From Altibacter sp. (GTDB lineage: Bacteria > Bacteroidota > Bacteroidia > Flavobacteriales > Flavobacteriaceae): a stretch of DNA of 41,461 nt. The notes beneath the pieces are model-generated. The model had not been told where the DNA came from. It searched no databases and was given only the letters and a program-made list of their open reading frames with translations. Positions within the stretch are counted from its first letter, which is position 1; every line of letters starts with the position of its first letter. The position numbers were made by a program, and so were the translations under genes. Shown one piece after another: positions 18,250 through 27,410 of the stretch. The stretch covers positions 1 through 41,461 of the forward strand of contig NZ_JAIOHK010000016.1 in NCBI RefSeq assembly GCF_019913785.1, in the 5' to 3' direction.

Positions 18250-18849
18250 TTATAAATTGAGTTTTAATTGTTCGGGTAGTAACCTGAAACTCTTGCGATG
18301 ATAGGGACTTGGGCCAAATTTCCGAATAGCTTCTCGGTGTTCGGCTGTAGGATAGCCTTTATTTTGTTTCCAGTTATACATTGGAAATTCTTCGTGTAGC
18401 TTTTCCATATAGGCGTCGCGGTAGGTTTTAGCCAAAATAGAGGCCGCGGCAATATGTAGATACTTACCATCTCCTTTGACCACACATTCGTAAGGCACCT
18501 TGTAATATGGTTTAAATCGGTTTCCGTCAATAGCAATAAATTCAGGGGTTTTGGAAAGTTGCTCGATGGAACGGTGCATTCCCAAGATGGAGGCGTTCAA
18601 GATATTTAATTGATCAATTTCATCCATCTGGACATGTGTAACTCCGAAAGAAACAGCTTCTGCCTCTATGATTTCTCGAAGCGCCATTCTTTTTTTTTCT
18701 GAAAGCTGCTTGGAATCGGTTAAAAAAGGATGGCTAAAATCATCGGGCAGAACTACCGCAGCCGCTGTAACAGGCCCGGCGAGACAGCCTCGCCCGGCTT
18801 CATCGGTGCCACACTCCAATAGATGCGCATGTATTTTTAATTTCAGCAT
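18250..18849 (-). CDS. rnhB: Ribonuclease HII
   Basis: RNase HII removes ribonucleotides incorporated in DNA and RNA of RNA-DNA hybrids. From ATG 18849 the 199-aa product has the catalytic motif [14 protein letters not shown] (acidic Asp16 and Glu17), [21 protein letters not shown] with a third acidic residue, and a C-terminal [25 protein letters not shown], which is the family's usual end. An in-frame TTG three codons upstream is possible, but the ATG is at the normal place for this family. The gene diverges from the porin gene, with 109 bp between the starts, and has no partner on its own strand. Confidence 0.95.
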   Translation of the reverse strand: MLKLKIHAHLLECGTDEAGRGCLAGPVTAAAVVLPDDFSHPFLTDSKQLSEKKRMALREIIEAEAVSFGVTHVQMDEIDQLNILNASILGMHRSIEQLSKTPEFIAIDGNRFKPYYKVPYECVVKGDGKYLHIAAASILAKTYRDAYMEKLHEEFPMYNWKQNKGYPTAEHREAIRKFGPSPYHRKSFRLLPEQLKLNL

Positions 18850-18931
18850 GAGAAGCAAGGTACAAATTTTAAAAATCTCAAATCCTGATCTTATATCGTA
18901 AATCGGATATCGTCATTTCCGTTTAAAAATA

Positions 18932-18939
18932 TACCTTTG
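18932..18939 (+). promoter_or_regulatory. Bacteroidota -7 element upstream of the porin gene
   Basis: TACCTTTG fits TAnnTTTG and lies 20 nt before the porin ATG. I see no good -33 TTTG at a normal distance, so this call is moderate. Confidence 0.45.
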
Positions 18940-18958
18940 TGACGAAAGATAAATTCCA

Positions 18959-20845
18959 ATGAAACACACTCTTTTGCTACTTCTCTTTTTAAGTGCTTCG
19001 GCAGTTGTGTTTCCGCAAAATGATCCCACCGAGAAAGTTGAAAAGCCACCAATTGATCTGTATAAGATCATTTCGGCAGCGCGTGATACCACCTATGTGG
19101 ATACCACGCTTTCTATTGAGAAGGAATATCGATTTAATTACCTTCGAAAAGATGCGTTTGAATTACTTTCTTTTTCGAATGTGGGACAAACCTACAATAC
19201 ACTGGCCTACAACTTCGACAAATTGAATTTGTTACCCCTGTTTGCGGCACAATCACATCATCATAATTATTTGGACGCCGAGGACATGAATTATTATCAT
19301 GTACCTACTCCCTGGACCAATATTTACTTTAAAACGGCATTTGAACAAGGACAACAACTGGATGCATTCTTTACGATAAATACTTCCGAACAATTTAATT
19401 TTTCGTTGGCCTATAAGGGAGTTCGGTCCCTTGGGGCATATCAGAATATTAAAACCAGTACGGGTAATTTTAGATTTACAACCAACTATCACAACAAAAG
19501 TAAACGCTACAATCTAAGGGCGCATCTGGCCGCGCAGGATGTTTTTAATGAAGAAAATGGCGGACTTACTGCAAACTCAACAGTATTGTTTACAAACGAC
19601 GATCCCGAGTTTCAAGACCGTGGTCGATTGGATGTGAATTTTGAAGATGGTGAGAATAAATTGGAGGGATTGCGGTTTTATGGCGATCACGAGTACGAAC
19701 TCATTTCAAAAAAAGACAGTCTCAATTATTCGGTGGTCGCAATTGGAAATAGTATTAGCTATGAAGATAAATTCTACCGTTACCAACAAAAGGCTCCGTT
19801 TAATGGATTTGGGGCATCGTATGAAGCTTCCGACCTAAATACAAAGGTAAAACTGGAAGATTTTCGAGCTAAGGTGTACACCCGTTTTGACAATTCGATT
19901 TTGGGGAGCCTCACCGGATTTGTAGGGTATACAGATTATAACTATGGGTACAATTCGGTATTGATCCTTGATGAAGGGCGCATCACCAATAGACTAAAAG
20001 GGACTCAAATTGAGGCAGGTGCTACCTATAAAAAGCAGTATCGCGGTTTTGAACTTTCAGGGAAAGGAGCTATCAACGTCTCCGGGGATTTTGATGGAAA
20101 TTACTTGCAGGGAGCGGCTTCTTTTGCCTTAGACAAGGATAATAAAGCCGAGGCTTCACTTACAATTCATTCCGTGGCGCCCAACTTTAATTTTTTACTC
20201 TATCAAAGCGATTATGTGAATTACAATTGGCAAAACAGCTTAGAGAATGTCAAGACGCAGGAATTGAAATTTGAATTGAAATCAAAGAAACTTCTCGATG
20301 CTACGGTAAGCTATACGGGAATCGATGATTACGCCTATTTTGCAGTCAAAGCGAACGATTCTACGCCTACACCGCATCAATTCGGTGATCGGGTAGATTA
20401 TTTGAAAATAAAGGTCGAAAAAGAAATACGGTACAGAAAATTCGCCTTAATGAATACCGTACTGTTTCAGCAGACGGTGAGTGGAGAAGAAGTATTCAAC
20501 GTTCCTCAATTGGTCACGCGGCAGTCCTTATATTTTCAAGATCACCTGTTTAAGAGAGCACTTTTTCTACAAACAGGGATCAATGTGAAGTATTTTACAA
20601 AATACCATATGAATGCCTACGACCCGGTCTTAGCCGAATTTTATGTACAGAACGATCAGGAATTGGGAGGTTTTCCGCTAATAGACCTATTCTTCAATGC
20701 AAAGGTCAAACAAACCCGTATCTACTTCAAATACGAGCATATCAATTCGCTATTTACGAGTAAAAACGATTATTTTTCGGCACCGGGCTACCCATATCGC
20801 GATCCTGTGATCCGCTTCGGACTGGTGTGGGATTTCTTTTTATAG
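18959..20845 (+). CDS. Putative outer-membrane porin (Porin_10-like)
   Basis: The 628-aa product has a signal peptide (MKHTLLLLLFLSASAVVFPQ) and, after a short acidic linker (PPIDLYKIISAARDTTYVDT), a long series of alternating aromatic and polar beta strands typical of a large barrel. The segment RFNYLRKDAFELLSFSNVGQ and the later YYHVPTPWTNIYFKTAFEQG match what I recall of the flavobacterial putative-porin family (Porin_10, PF14121). The last residues, DPVIRFGLVWDFFL, end with a terminal Phe/Leu, as expected of a barrel strand recognised by the BAM machinery. Transport substrate is unknown. It has its own likely promoter and is followed by a repeat region rather than by another gene. Confidence 0.8.
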   Translation: MKHTLLLLLFLSASAVVFPQNDPTEKVEKPPIDLYKIISAARDTTYVDTTLSIEKEYRFNYLRKDAFELLSFSNVGQTYNTLAYNFDKLNLLPLFAAQSHHHNYLDAEDMNYYHVPTPWTNIYFKTAFEQGQQLDAFFTINTSEQFNFSLAYKGVRSLGAYQNIKTSTGNFRFTTNYHNKSKRYNLRAHLAAQDVFNEENGGLTANSTVLFTNDDPEFQDRGRLDVNFEDGENKLEGLRFYGDHEYELISKKDSLNYSVVAIGNSISYEDKFYRYQQKAPFNGFGASYEASDLNTKVKLEDFRAKVYTRFDNSILGSLTGFVGYTDYNYGYNSVLILDEGRITNRLKGTQIEAGATYKKQYRGFELSGKGAINVSGDFDGNYLQGAASFALDKDNKAEASLTIHSVAPNFNFLLYQSDYVNYNWQNSLENVKTQELKFELKSKKLLDATVSYTGIDDYAYFAVKANDSTPTPHQFGDRVDYLKIKVEKEIRYRKFALMNTVLFQQTVSGEEVFNVPQLVTRQSLYFQDHLFKRALFLQTGINVKYFTKYHMNAYDPVLAEFYVQNDQELGGFPLIDLFFNAKVKQTRIYFKYEHINSLFTSKNDYFSAPGYPYRDPVIRFGLVWDFFL

Positions 20846-21178
20846 TGGTTTCCGTGTCAAGCACGGAAAGACAAGGGTATGTCACGCTGTACTTGAAAAG
20901 TGTTTTTTGTCACGCCGTACTTGATACGGCGTCCATCATTCCTGTCACTTCTAAGGTCACATAGATTCTGACTTTCGTCAGAATGACAAGGGAGTGTGTT
21001 TCTTGTCACGCCGTGCTTGGTGCAGCGTCTCTTTTTTTTCTCTTCCTTGATTTGTCACGCCGTGCTTGACACGGCGTCCATCATTCCTGTTACTTCTAAG
21101 GTCACATAGATTCTGACTTTCGTCAGAATGACAAGGGAGTGTATTTTTTGTCGCGAAGTGCTTGACACGGTGTCTATA
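20846..21178. repeat. Hairpin-rich intergenic repeat region with two 92-bp copies
   Basis: No gene is visible in these 333 bases. Two 92-bp copies, 20906-20997 and 21051-21142, differ at three positions. Each carries one stem with GCCGT[A/G] and [T/C]ACGGC around CTTGA, and a second, ATTCTGAC TTTC GTCAGAAT. Partial copies of the first stem occur near 20880-20902, 21004-21030 and 21149-21175, and an inverted version (TTTCCGTG, TCAAG, CACGGAAA) sits at 20849-20869 right after the porin stop, where it could also act as a transcription end. The structure resembles REP-type or other non-autonomous repeats. I cannot see a transposase in the window. Confidence 0.85.
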
Positions 21179-22321
21179 CTAATCCCGCAACAACCCTCTC
21201 GAAATTACAATTTTTTGGATCTCACTGGTACCCTCGTAGATCTGCGTGATTTTGGCATCCCGCATTAAGCGTTCCACATGGTATTCTTTTACATAACCGT
21301 TTCCGCCATGAACCTGCACCGCCTCTACGGTAACGTCCATAGCGACTTGCGAAGCATATAATTTTGCCATAGCACCACTCATGGTATAATCTTTTCCTTG
21401 ATCCTTATCCCAGGCAGCCTTCATCACGAGATGACGAGCCGCTTCAATGGAGGTATGCATATCGGCCAATTTAAAGGCAATCGCTTGATGGTTACATATT
21501 TCGGTGCCGAATGCCTTTCGCACTTTAGAATATTCACGGGCCAGATCGTAAGCCCCGGCTGCAATTCCCAAAGCCTGGGCGGCAATACCTATTCGCCCAC
21601 CACTCAAGGTTTTCATGGCAAATGTAAATCCGAAACCATCCGCGCCAATTCTATTTTCTTTAGGAACTTTCACATCGTTAAAGATAAGAGAGTGGGTATC
21701 ACTGCCTCGAATTCCTAACTTGTCTTCCTTCGGGCCAATTTCGAATCCGTCCCAGCCTTTTTCAACAATTAGGGCGTTAATTCCTTTATGTCCCTTTTCT
21801 TTATCTGTTTGTGCAATGACCAAATAATAATCAGCGGTTCCTCCGTTGGTGATCCAGTTCTTGGTGCCATTCAGTATATAGTGGTCGCCCATGTCTATGG
21901 CCGTGGTTTTTTGCGAAGTGGCATCACTTCCCGCCTCCGGTTCGCTCAAACAAAAGGCCCCGATGGACTCACCCGTGGCGAGTTTTGTCAGATATTTTTG
22001 TTTTTGGTCTTCACTTCCGTATGCCTGCAAACCATAGCACACAAGGGAGTTATTTACTGAAACTACTACCGAAGCCGAGGCATCAATCTTGCTGAGCTCT
22101 TCCATCGCCAACACATAAGAAACCGTGTCCATACCGCCTCCGCCGTACTTTGGATCTACCATCATGCCTAAAAAACCTAATTCACCCATTTTCTTCACCT
22201 GTTCGGTTGGAAATTTCTGCAGGTTATCGCGTTCGATCACACCTGGGAGTAATTCGGTTCTCGCAAAGTCACGCGCTGCATCTCGGATCATTATGTGTTC
22301 TTCAGAAAGGCTAAAATCCAT
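21179..22321 (-). CDS. Acyl-CoA dehydrogenase (short/medium-chain type)
   Basis: This 380-aa flavoenzyme oxidises acyl-CoA to enoyl-CoA, passing electrons to electron-transfer flavoprotein. Landmarks are FCLSEPEAGSDATSQKTTAI and NGTKNWITNGGTADYYLVIA (acyl-CoA and FAD binding), a long C-terminal helix domain with KAFGTEICNHQAIAFKLADM, and QVHGGNGYVKEYHVERLMRD before the catalytic base Glu363 in QIYEGTSEIQKIV. Length and sequence match the butyryl-CoA dehydrogenase-like group common in Flavobacteriaceae, although chain length preference is not visible. The gene stands alone between the repeat region and anmK, with a convincing promoter just upstream. Confidence 0.93.
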   Translation of the reverse strand: MDFSLSEEHIMIRDAARDFARTELLPGVIERDNLQKFPTEQVKKMGELGFLGMMVDPKYGGGGMDTVSYVLAMEELSKIDASASVVVSVNNSLVCYGLQAYGSEDQKQKYLTKLATGESIGAFCLSEPEAGSDATSQKTTAIDMGDHYILNGTKNWITNGGTADYYLVIAQTDKEKGHKGINALIVEKGWDGFEIGPKEDKLGIRGSDTHSLIFNDVKVPKENRIGADGFGFTFAMKTLSGGRIGIAAQALGIAAGAYDLAREYSKVRKAFGTEICNHQAIAFKLADMHTSIEAARHLVMKAAWDKDQGKDYTMSGAMAKLYASQVAMDVTVEAVQVHGGNGYVKEYHVERLMRDAKITQIYEGTSEIQKIVISRGLLRD

Positions 22322-22358
22322 AATAGGGTACGGGTTAATTGTAGTTTACAAAGTGCTG

Positions 22359-22390
22359 CAAAGATACCCCTAAAAATAAGAAAACTCAAA
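22359..22390 (-). promoter_or_regulatory. Bacteroidota-type promoter of the acyl-CoA dehydrogenase gene
   Basis: On the minus strand TTTG (22390-22387) is followed after 20 nt by TATCTTTG (22366-22359), matching the TTTG / TAnnTTTG consensus. Transcription would begin about 30 nt before the ATG at 22321. Confidence 0.75.
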
Positions 22391-22502
22391 TACCAAATTC
22401 CAAAATAGATAACAATCTTTGCAAGATTAAAAACTTAACAAGTATCATTTCGAATTTTTAATAATTGAATAGTACTTTTAATTCCTAGAAATATTCTGAA
22501 GT

Positions 22503-23567
22503 TTGAGCAAAAATAACTATCATATTCTCGGTGTAATGAGCGGTACCTCCTTGGATGGTATCGACGTTGCCGAACTCGCTTTTTCTCTTTCTGAAGACCA
22601 AGTTTGGGATTTTAAAATTCTTCATGCCGAAACCATTGCATATTCCGATTCTTGGAAAAGCAGGCTAAAAGAAGCTATTTCTTTTTCCGAAGCTGAGCTA
22701 CAACAGCTCAATTCAACGTACACCCAATTTCTTGCTGAGGTTATTTCAGCATTTATAAAAAAACAGGGTATACAAGGTCTCGACGCCGTTTGCAGTCACG
22801 GGCATACCATTTTACATCGACCAGATCAGGGAATTACCCTTCAGATTGGAAATCTTCCCGAATTAGCCACACGGATTCGTCAAACTGTGGTGTGCGATTT
22901 TAGAGTTCAGGATGTGGCCTTGGGTGGACAAGGAGCGCCCTTGGTGCCTATTGGAGATCGATTGCTTTTTGGGGAGTACGACCATTGTCTCAATCTGGGT
23001 GGCTTTGCCAATGTTTCTTCGGAAATGAACGGAAATAGAATCGCGCACGATATCTGTCCTGTAAATATAGTGCTAAATCCCTTTGCCGAAAAATTAGGAA
23101 AACCTTATGATGAAGGGGGGGAGTTGGCAGCTCAAGGCATAGTAAACCCTGCATTGCTACGACAATTAAATTCGCTTCCCTACTATAAAATAGCACCTCC
23201 AAAATCCCTCGGATTGGAATGGGTAAAGGAGTTTATATTTCCACTGTTGAATGACTCAGGACTATCGAACATGGATATCCTGTCAACCTGTACAGAGCAT
23301 ATCGCAATGCAGATTGCAGATCGGTGTCGGGAAGGTGTTTCCGTATTGGTTACCGGTGGCGGAGCTTATAACGACTATCTTATTTCCAGAATTCAGACAA
23401 TAAAAAACATGCGATTAATTCGTCCAACTCCCGAAATAATAGAGTTTAAAGAAGCCCTGATCTTCGGATTACTCGGGGTATTAAAACTTCGCAATGAGGT
23501 AAATTGTTTGTCAAGTGTGACAGGTGCGCAGAAAGATCATTCCTGCGGAATTATATACTTTCCATAA
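22503..23567 (+). CDS. anmK: Anhydro-N-acetylmuramic acid kinase
   Basis: AnmK hydrolyses and phosphorylates anhydroMurNAc, a product of wall turnover, to MurNAc-6-phosphate for recycling. The 354-aa sequence has the ATP/sugar motif GVMSGTSLDGIDVAELAF at the N-terminus, SHGHTILHRP near 99-108, the phosphate-binding LNLGGFANVS, and the C-terminal VLVTGGGAYNDYLI. The start is TTG at 22503, which keeps the expected few residues before GVMSGTSLDG; the in-frame ATG at the MSGT codon would remove them. The following dehydrogenase gene starts 67 bp later on the same strand with its own -7 element. Confidence 0.93.
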   Translation: MSKNNYHILGVMSGTSLDGIDVAELAFSLSEDQVWDFKILHAETIAYSDSWKSRLKEAISFSEAELQQLNSTYTQFLAEVISAFIKKQGIQGLDAVCSHGHTILHRPDQGITLQIGNLPELATRIRQTVVCDFRVQDVALGGQGAPLVPIGDRLLFGEYDHCLNLGGFANVSSEMNGNRIAHDICPVNIVLNPFAEKLGKPYDEGGELAAQGIVNPALLRQLNSLPYYKIAPPKSLGLEWVKEFIFPLLNDSGLSNMDILSTCTEHIAMQIADRCREGVSVLVTGGGAYNDYLISRIQTIKNMRLIRPTPEIIEFKEALIFGLLGVLKLRNEVNCLSSVTGAQKDHSCGIIYFP

Positions 23568-23605
23568 AATAAACCTAAAATATTACAAAGCCTTCTTCAA
23601 TTTTT

Positions 23606-23613
23606 TATATTTG
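23606..23613 (+). promoter_or_regulatory. Bacteroidota -7 element upstream of the dehydrogenase gene
   Basis: TATATTTG matches TAnnTTTG and lies 21 nt before the ATG at 23635. A -33 TTTG is not clear. Confidence 0.5.
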
Positions 23614-23634
23614 CTCCCTTAACTACGCGATTGA

Positions 23635-24861
23635 ATGAAGGAACTACTTAAAAAGTACGAAAATAAAGATCCCGAAATAGTTTTCCATTGGAATGACCCC
23701 GAAACCGAAGCCGAAGGTTGGACCGTAATCAATTCACTACGTGGCGGTGCGGCCGGAGGAGGCACGCGTATGCGTCAGGGCTTAGATATGAATGAAGTTT
23801 TGTCGCTGGCTAAAACCATGGAAGTGAAATTTACCGTTTCAGGCCCAGCCATTGGTGGAGCCAAATCGGGCATCAATTTCGACCCGCATGATCCTCGTAA
23901 AAAAGGAGTTTTGGAACGTTGGTATAAGGCAGTGTCTCCATTATTGAAAGCGTATTACGGAACAGGAGGCGATCTAAATGTAGATGAAATACACGAGGTA
24001 ATTCCGATTACGGAGCAAAGCGGGGTGTGGCATCCTCAAGAAGGTGTTTTTACTGGCCATTTTACACCTACCGAAGCCGATAAGATCAATCGTATTGGGC
24101 AATTACGTCAAGGGGTGATCAAAGTCTTGGAAAATAACCATTATTCACCAGATGTCTCACGAAAATATACCGTAGCCGATATGATTACCGGATACGGCGT
24201 AGCGGAAGCTGTGCGTCATTACTACGATATTTACGGCGGAAGTGTGCAAGGGAAACGAGCTGTGGTTCAGGGATTTGGGAATGTGGGATCATCTGCGGCC
24301 TATTATCTATCTCAAATGGGAGCTAAGGTAGTAGGAATTATCGACAGAACCGGTGGAATTATAAAACAGGATGGATTTTCATTTGAAGATATGAGACGCT
24401 TGTTTTTGGTGAAGGACGGCAATAAACTGATGGCCGAAAACATGTTGTCTTTTGAAGAGATCAATCATAAAATATGGACGCTGGAATGTGAAATATTCGC
24501 ACCTTGTGCGGCATCTCGATTGATTACGAAAGAACAAATTGCTTCGATGATGGAAACGGGATTGGAAGTGATAAGCTGTGGTGCAAACGTGCCTTTTGCC
24601 GATAAAGAAATATTCTTCGGACCCATTATGGAGTATACCGATGAGCGCGTTAGCCTTATCCCGGATTTTATAAGTAACTGCGGAATGGCACGTGTCTTTG
24701 CCTATTTTATGGAGCGCAAAGTACAAATGACCGATGAGGCCATTTTTAACGACACCTCCATGACTATAAAAAATGCTATTCAGAATACCTTCGATAACAA
24801 CAGTACAAAAACAAACATTAGTAGAACTGCTTTCGAAATTGCTTTAAAACAGTTAATTTAG
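23635..24861 (+). CDS. Glu/Leu/Phe/Val-type amino-acid dehydrogenase
   Basis: The 408-aa cytosolic oxidoreductase deaminates an L-amino acid with NAD(P). The substrate domain carries GGAAGGGTRMRQGL and the catalytic Lys77 in PAIGGAKSGINFDP, followed by YGTGGDLNVDE. The second domain is a Rossmann fold with VVQGFGNVGSSAAYYLSQMG near residues 212-231. It ends with EIFAPCAASRLITKEQ and ISNCGMARVFAYFMER. The size and small insertions fit the flavobacterial Glu/Leu/Phe/Val group rather than the 450-aa hexameric glutamate dehydrogenase. Which amino acid it uses is not clear. nhaD follows 28 bp downstream on the same strand, so they are probably co-transcribed. Confidence 0.88.
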   Translation: MKELLKKYENKDPEIVFHWNDPETEAEGWTVINSLRGGAAGGGTRMRQGLDMNEVLSLAKTMEVKFTVSGPAIGGAKSGINFDPHDPRKKGVLERWYKAVSPLLKAYYGTGGDLNVDEIHEVIPITEQSGVWHPQEGVFTGHFTPTEADKINRIGQLRQGVIKVLENNHYSPDVSRKYTVADMITGYGVAEAVRHYYDIYGGSVQGKRAVVQGFGNVGSSAAYYLSQMGAKVVGIIDRTGGIIKQDGFSFEDMRRLFLVKDGNKLMAENMLSFEEINHKIWTLECEIFAPCAASRLITKEQIASMMETGLEVISCGANVPFADKEIFFGPIMEYTDERVSLIPDFISNCGMARVFAYFMERKVQMTDEAIFNDTSMTIKNAIQNTFDNNSTKTNISRTAFEIALKQLI

Positions 24862-24889
24862 AAGCTTCGTTTAAAGAATCTCACTACCT

Positions 24890-26269
24890 ATGGAATCAAT
24901 CATCATTTTAATATTTATTATAGGATACCTTTCAATCACGTTAGAGCATCCGTTAAAATTGGATAAAACCGTTCCGGCTTTGATAATGGCGGCTTTGATA
25001 TGGGCTGTTTTGGCTGTGGGATTCTATAGTGGCTGGTTCGATGTGATAAATACAGAGGAGCAAGCCTTTAATTTTCTGAAAGGAGGCGAACATGCCGAAG
25101 AAGGTTTCAATGGAACCCTGTTGCATCATTTAGGAAAAACCGCCGAAATCCTAATTTTCTTGATTGGGGCCATGACAATCGTCGAAATTATCGATTTACA
25201 TCGAGGTTTTGAAGTATTAAAAGGAGCTGTAAAAACAAAAAGTAAGAAAAAGTTGCTATGGATAATAGGAATATTAGCTTTTTTCCTTTCTGCTATCATA
25301 GACAATTTAACAGCTACGATTGTCTTGGTTACTTTACTGCGAAAATTAATTCACACAAGAGAAGATAGAATCTGGTATGCGGCCATGGTGGTCATTGCCG
25401 CGAATGCCGGGGGAGCATGGTCACCCATTGGTGATGTCACCACGACGATGCTTTGGATTGCCAATAAGGTTACGGCAGCCGGACTTATTGAGTTTGTTGT
25501 AATTCCTTCGATCGTTTGCTTTATATTGCCTTTCTTCGTTGCTAGTTATTTAAAACCCTTTAGAGGGAATATTGAAGTAGATGCCGAAGAAGATATGGAA
25601 GCTGAAAAATTATTGAGTAGCCGCACCATGTTATTTTTAGGTCTGGGAATGATCGTTTCGGTACCCGTCTTTAAAACGCTTACGCACCTGCCTCCATATA
25701 TGGGAATGATGCTTGCATTAGGTGTTGTTTGGTTGGTTTCTGAATACATACATCCCGAAGAAGACTTCAGTAAAGAACGACGTCATTTGTATTCGGCTCA
25801 CAAAGCCTTATCTCGTATCGAAATCTCCAGCATCTTATTTTTCCTCGGTATTCTTATGGCAGTAGCCGGATTAGAAAGTCTGGTATACGGAGTCGTACAT
25901 GGAGAAGAAGTAGGAACCCTGCGTTATTTGGCCGAAGTATTGCGAGAAGCCATCCCTAATCTGGATGTGGTTGTAATGCTGCTAGGAGTACTTTCTGCCA
26001 TTATCGATAACGTACCGCTGGTGGCTGCCTCCATTGGAATGTTCGAATCACCTACCGACTCGGTATTATGGCACTTTATAGCCTATTCTGCCGGAACAGG
26101 AGGAAGTATGTTAATCATTGGTTCCGCAGCAGGAGTTGCCGCCATGGGAATGGAAAGAATCGACTTTATCTGGTACCTTAAAAAGGTAGCCTGGTTAGCA
26201 TTTATTGGCTTTGCTGCCGGTGCAGGAGTCTTTCTGTTGATTGAGCGAGTTATATTTCACCATGCGTAA
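24890..26269 (+). CDS. nhaD: Na+/H+ antiporter NhaD
   Basis: The 459-aa inner-membrane protein has about 12 hydrophobic helices. The NhaD-family features are visible: EHPLKLDKTVPALIMAALIW near the N-terminus, FLSAIIDNLTATIVLVTLLR with the conserved Asp-Asn pair in a helix, MVVIAANAGGAWSPIGDVTT, and the mirrored LLGVLSAIIDNVPLVAASIG. It exchanges Na+ for H+ and is typical of marine or alkaline-tolerant bacteria, where it helps keep sodium low inside. The start at 24890 follows the dehydrogenase stop by 28 bp. exbB follows 47 bp later, linking sodium/proton balance with a proton-driven energiser. Confidence 0.92.
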   Translation: MESIIILIFIIGYLSITLEHPLKLDKTVPALIMAALIWAVLAVGFYSGWFDVINTEEQAFNFLKGGEHAEEGFNGTLLHHLGKTAEILIFLIGAMTIVEIIDLHRGFEVLKGAVKTKSKKKLLWIIGILAFFLSAIIDNLTATIVLVTLLRKLIHTREDRIWYAAMVVIAANAGGAWSPIGDVTTTMLWIANKVTAAGLIEFVVIPSIVCFILPFFVASYLKPFRGNIEVDAEEDMEAEKLLSSRTMLFLGLGMIVSVPVFKTLTHLPPYMGMMLALGVVWLVSEYIHPEEDFSKERRHLYSAHKALSRIEISSILFFLGILMAVAGLESLVYGVVHGEEVGTLRYLAEVLREAIPNLDVVVMLLGVLSAIIDNVPLVAASIGMFESPTDSVLWHFIAYSAGTGGSMLIIGSAAGVAAMGMERIDFIWYLKKVAWLAFIGFAAGAGVFLLIERVIFHHA

Positions 26270-26316
26270 CAATTTCTAGAAACGAATCCCGTTATTCATT
26301 AAAATCAAACGTACCT

Positions 26317-27018
26317 ATGCTAAACTTCTTAATGCAAGAGGGTGTAGATCCTGCTATTCAGGAATTAGAACCTGAAGTCACCGAAAAAACACTTTCAATA
26401 ATGGAACTGCTTATGAATGGCGGTGTGGGAGGCCAAGTGATCATTGGTGTCCTCTTTATCCTACTATTCGTTGCAGTCTATATCTATTTCGAACGGGTCT
26501 TTGCCATAAAAGCAGCTTCCAAAATGGATAGCAATTTTATGAATCAAATACGTGATCACGTTGCCGGAGGAAACATCCAAGCAGCAAAAGTGCTTTGTGC
26601 CCAACAAAATAGCCCGGTTTCCCGGTTGACTGAAAAAGGGATCTCCCGAATTGGAAGCCCTTTGGAAGATATCAATACCGCTATCGAAAATGCCGGCCGA
26701 CTGGAAGTCTATAAATTGGAAAAGAATGTAAGTATTTTAGCCACCATCGCCGGAGCCGCCCCTATGATTGGATTTTTAGGTACTGTAATCGGAATGGTAT
26801 TGGCCTTTCATCAATTGGCAACAAGCAGTGGACAGGCAGAAATGGGATCATTGGCCGAAGGAATTTACACAGCAATGACCACCACAGTCGCGGGATTAAT
26901 CGTCGGGATTATCGCCTATATGGGCTATAATCATATAGTTGTAAGAACCGATAAGGTGGTGCATCAAATGGAAGCCACAGCGGTCGACTTTTTAGATATG
27001 TTAAACGAACCTGCCTAA
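26317..27018 (+). CDS. exbB: MotA/TolQ/ExbB proton channel protein
   Basis: ExbB forms a pentameric channel around ExbD that uses the proton gradient to energise TonB. The 233-aa protein has a first helix at about residues 34-56 (GGQVIIGVLFILLFVAVYIY), a cytoplasmic domain (KAASKMDSNFMNQIRDHVAG), then the conserved pair of helices around 140-205 with the motif ATIAGAAPMIGFLGTVIGMV and YTAMTTTVAGLIVGIIAYMG. The stop overlaps the ATG of exbD by one base (TAATG), so the two should be translated in a fixed order. The TonB gene follows after the intergenic element. Confidence 0.93.
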   Translation: MLNFLMQEGVDPAIQELEPEVTEKTLSIMELLMNGGVGGQVIIGVLFILLFVAVYIYFERVFAIKAASKMDSNFMNQIRDHVAGGNIQAAKVLCAQQNSPVSRLTEKGISRIGSPLEDINTAIENAGRLEVYKLEKNVSILATIAGAAPMIGFLGTVIGMVLAFHQLATSSGQAEMGSLAEGIYTAMTTTVAGLIVGIIAYMGYNHIVVRTDKVVHQMEATAVDFLDMLNEPA

Positions 27019-27410
27019 TGAATTTACGCGGAAGAAATAAAGTAAGTGCCGAATTTAGCATGAGCTCCATGACAGACATCGTATTTCTGTTGTTGGTGTT
27101 TTTCTTGCTGACCTCACCTGCTATCACCCCGGATGCACTAGACCTTATTTTGCCAAAGGCCAAAGGAAAGAGTTCCAATGTTCAGAAAGCTTCGGTAAGT
27201 ATTACAAAGGATGGGGCATATTACGTAAATAAGGAACGCGTTTCAGAATACAGTATAGAGAAAGAACTTAAAATCGCCTTGGCGGGACAAAAAGAGCCCA
27301 CCATTATTTTGCGCGCCGAAGAGGGAGTCCCAATCGAAGATGCTGTCTTCGTGATGGACATCGCCAATAAAAATAATTATAAGGTCGTCTTGGCGGTTAG
27401 GCCCAATTAG
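27018..27410 (+). CDS. exbD: Biopolymer transport protein ExbD
   Basis: The 130-aa protein has one transmembrane helix holding the proton-relay Asp (SSMTDIVFLLLVFFLLTSPA), then a small periplasmic domain (ILPKAKGKSSNVQKASVSIT and YYVNKERVSEY). It begins at the ExbB stop, sharing one base. The final TAG overlaps the first G of the GGGCGTT repeat element, so the repeat begins directly at the stop codon. Confidence 0.93.
   Translation: MNLRGRNKVSAEFSMSSMTDIVFLLLVFFLLTSPAITPDALDLILPKAKGKSSNVQKASVSITKDGAYYVNKERVSEYSIEKELKIALAGQKEPTIILRAEEGVPIEDAVFVMDIANKNNYKVVLAVRPN

Noticed and set aside
18264-18536. 90-codon minus-strand ORF inside rnhB
   Set aside because: It is an alternative frame of the same strand within a well-conserved rnhB.
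20849-20869. Simple terminator of the porin gene only
   Set aside because: The stem could end transcription, but its core is the inverse of the neighbouring repeat stem and it lacks a T-run, so it is better treated as part of the repeat region.
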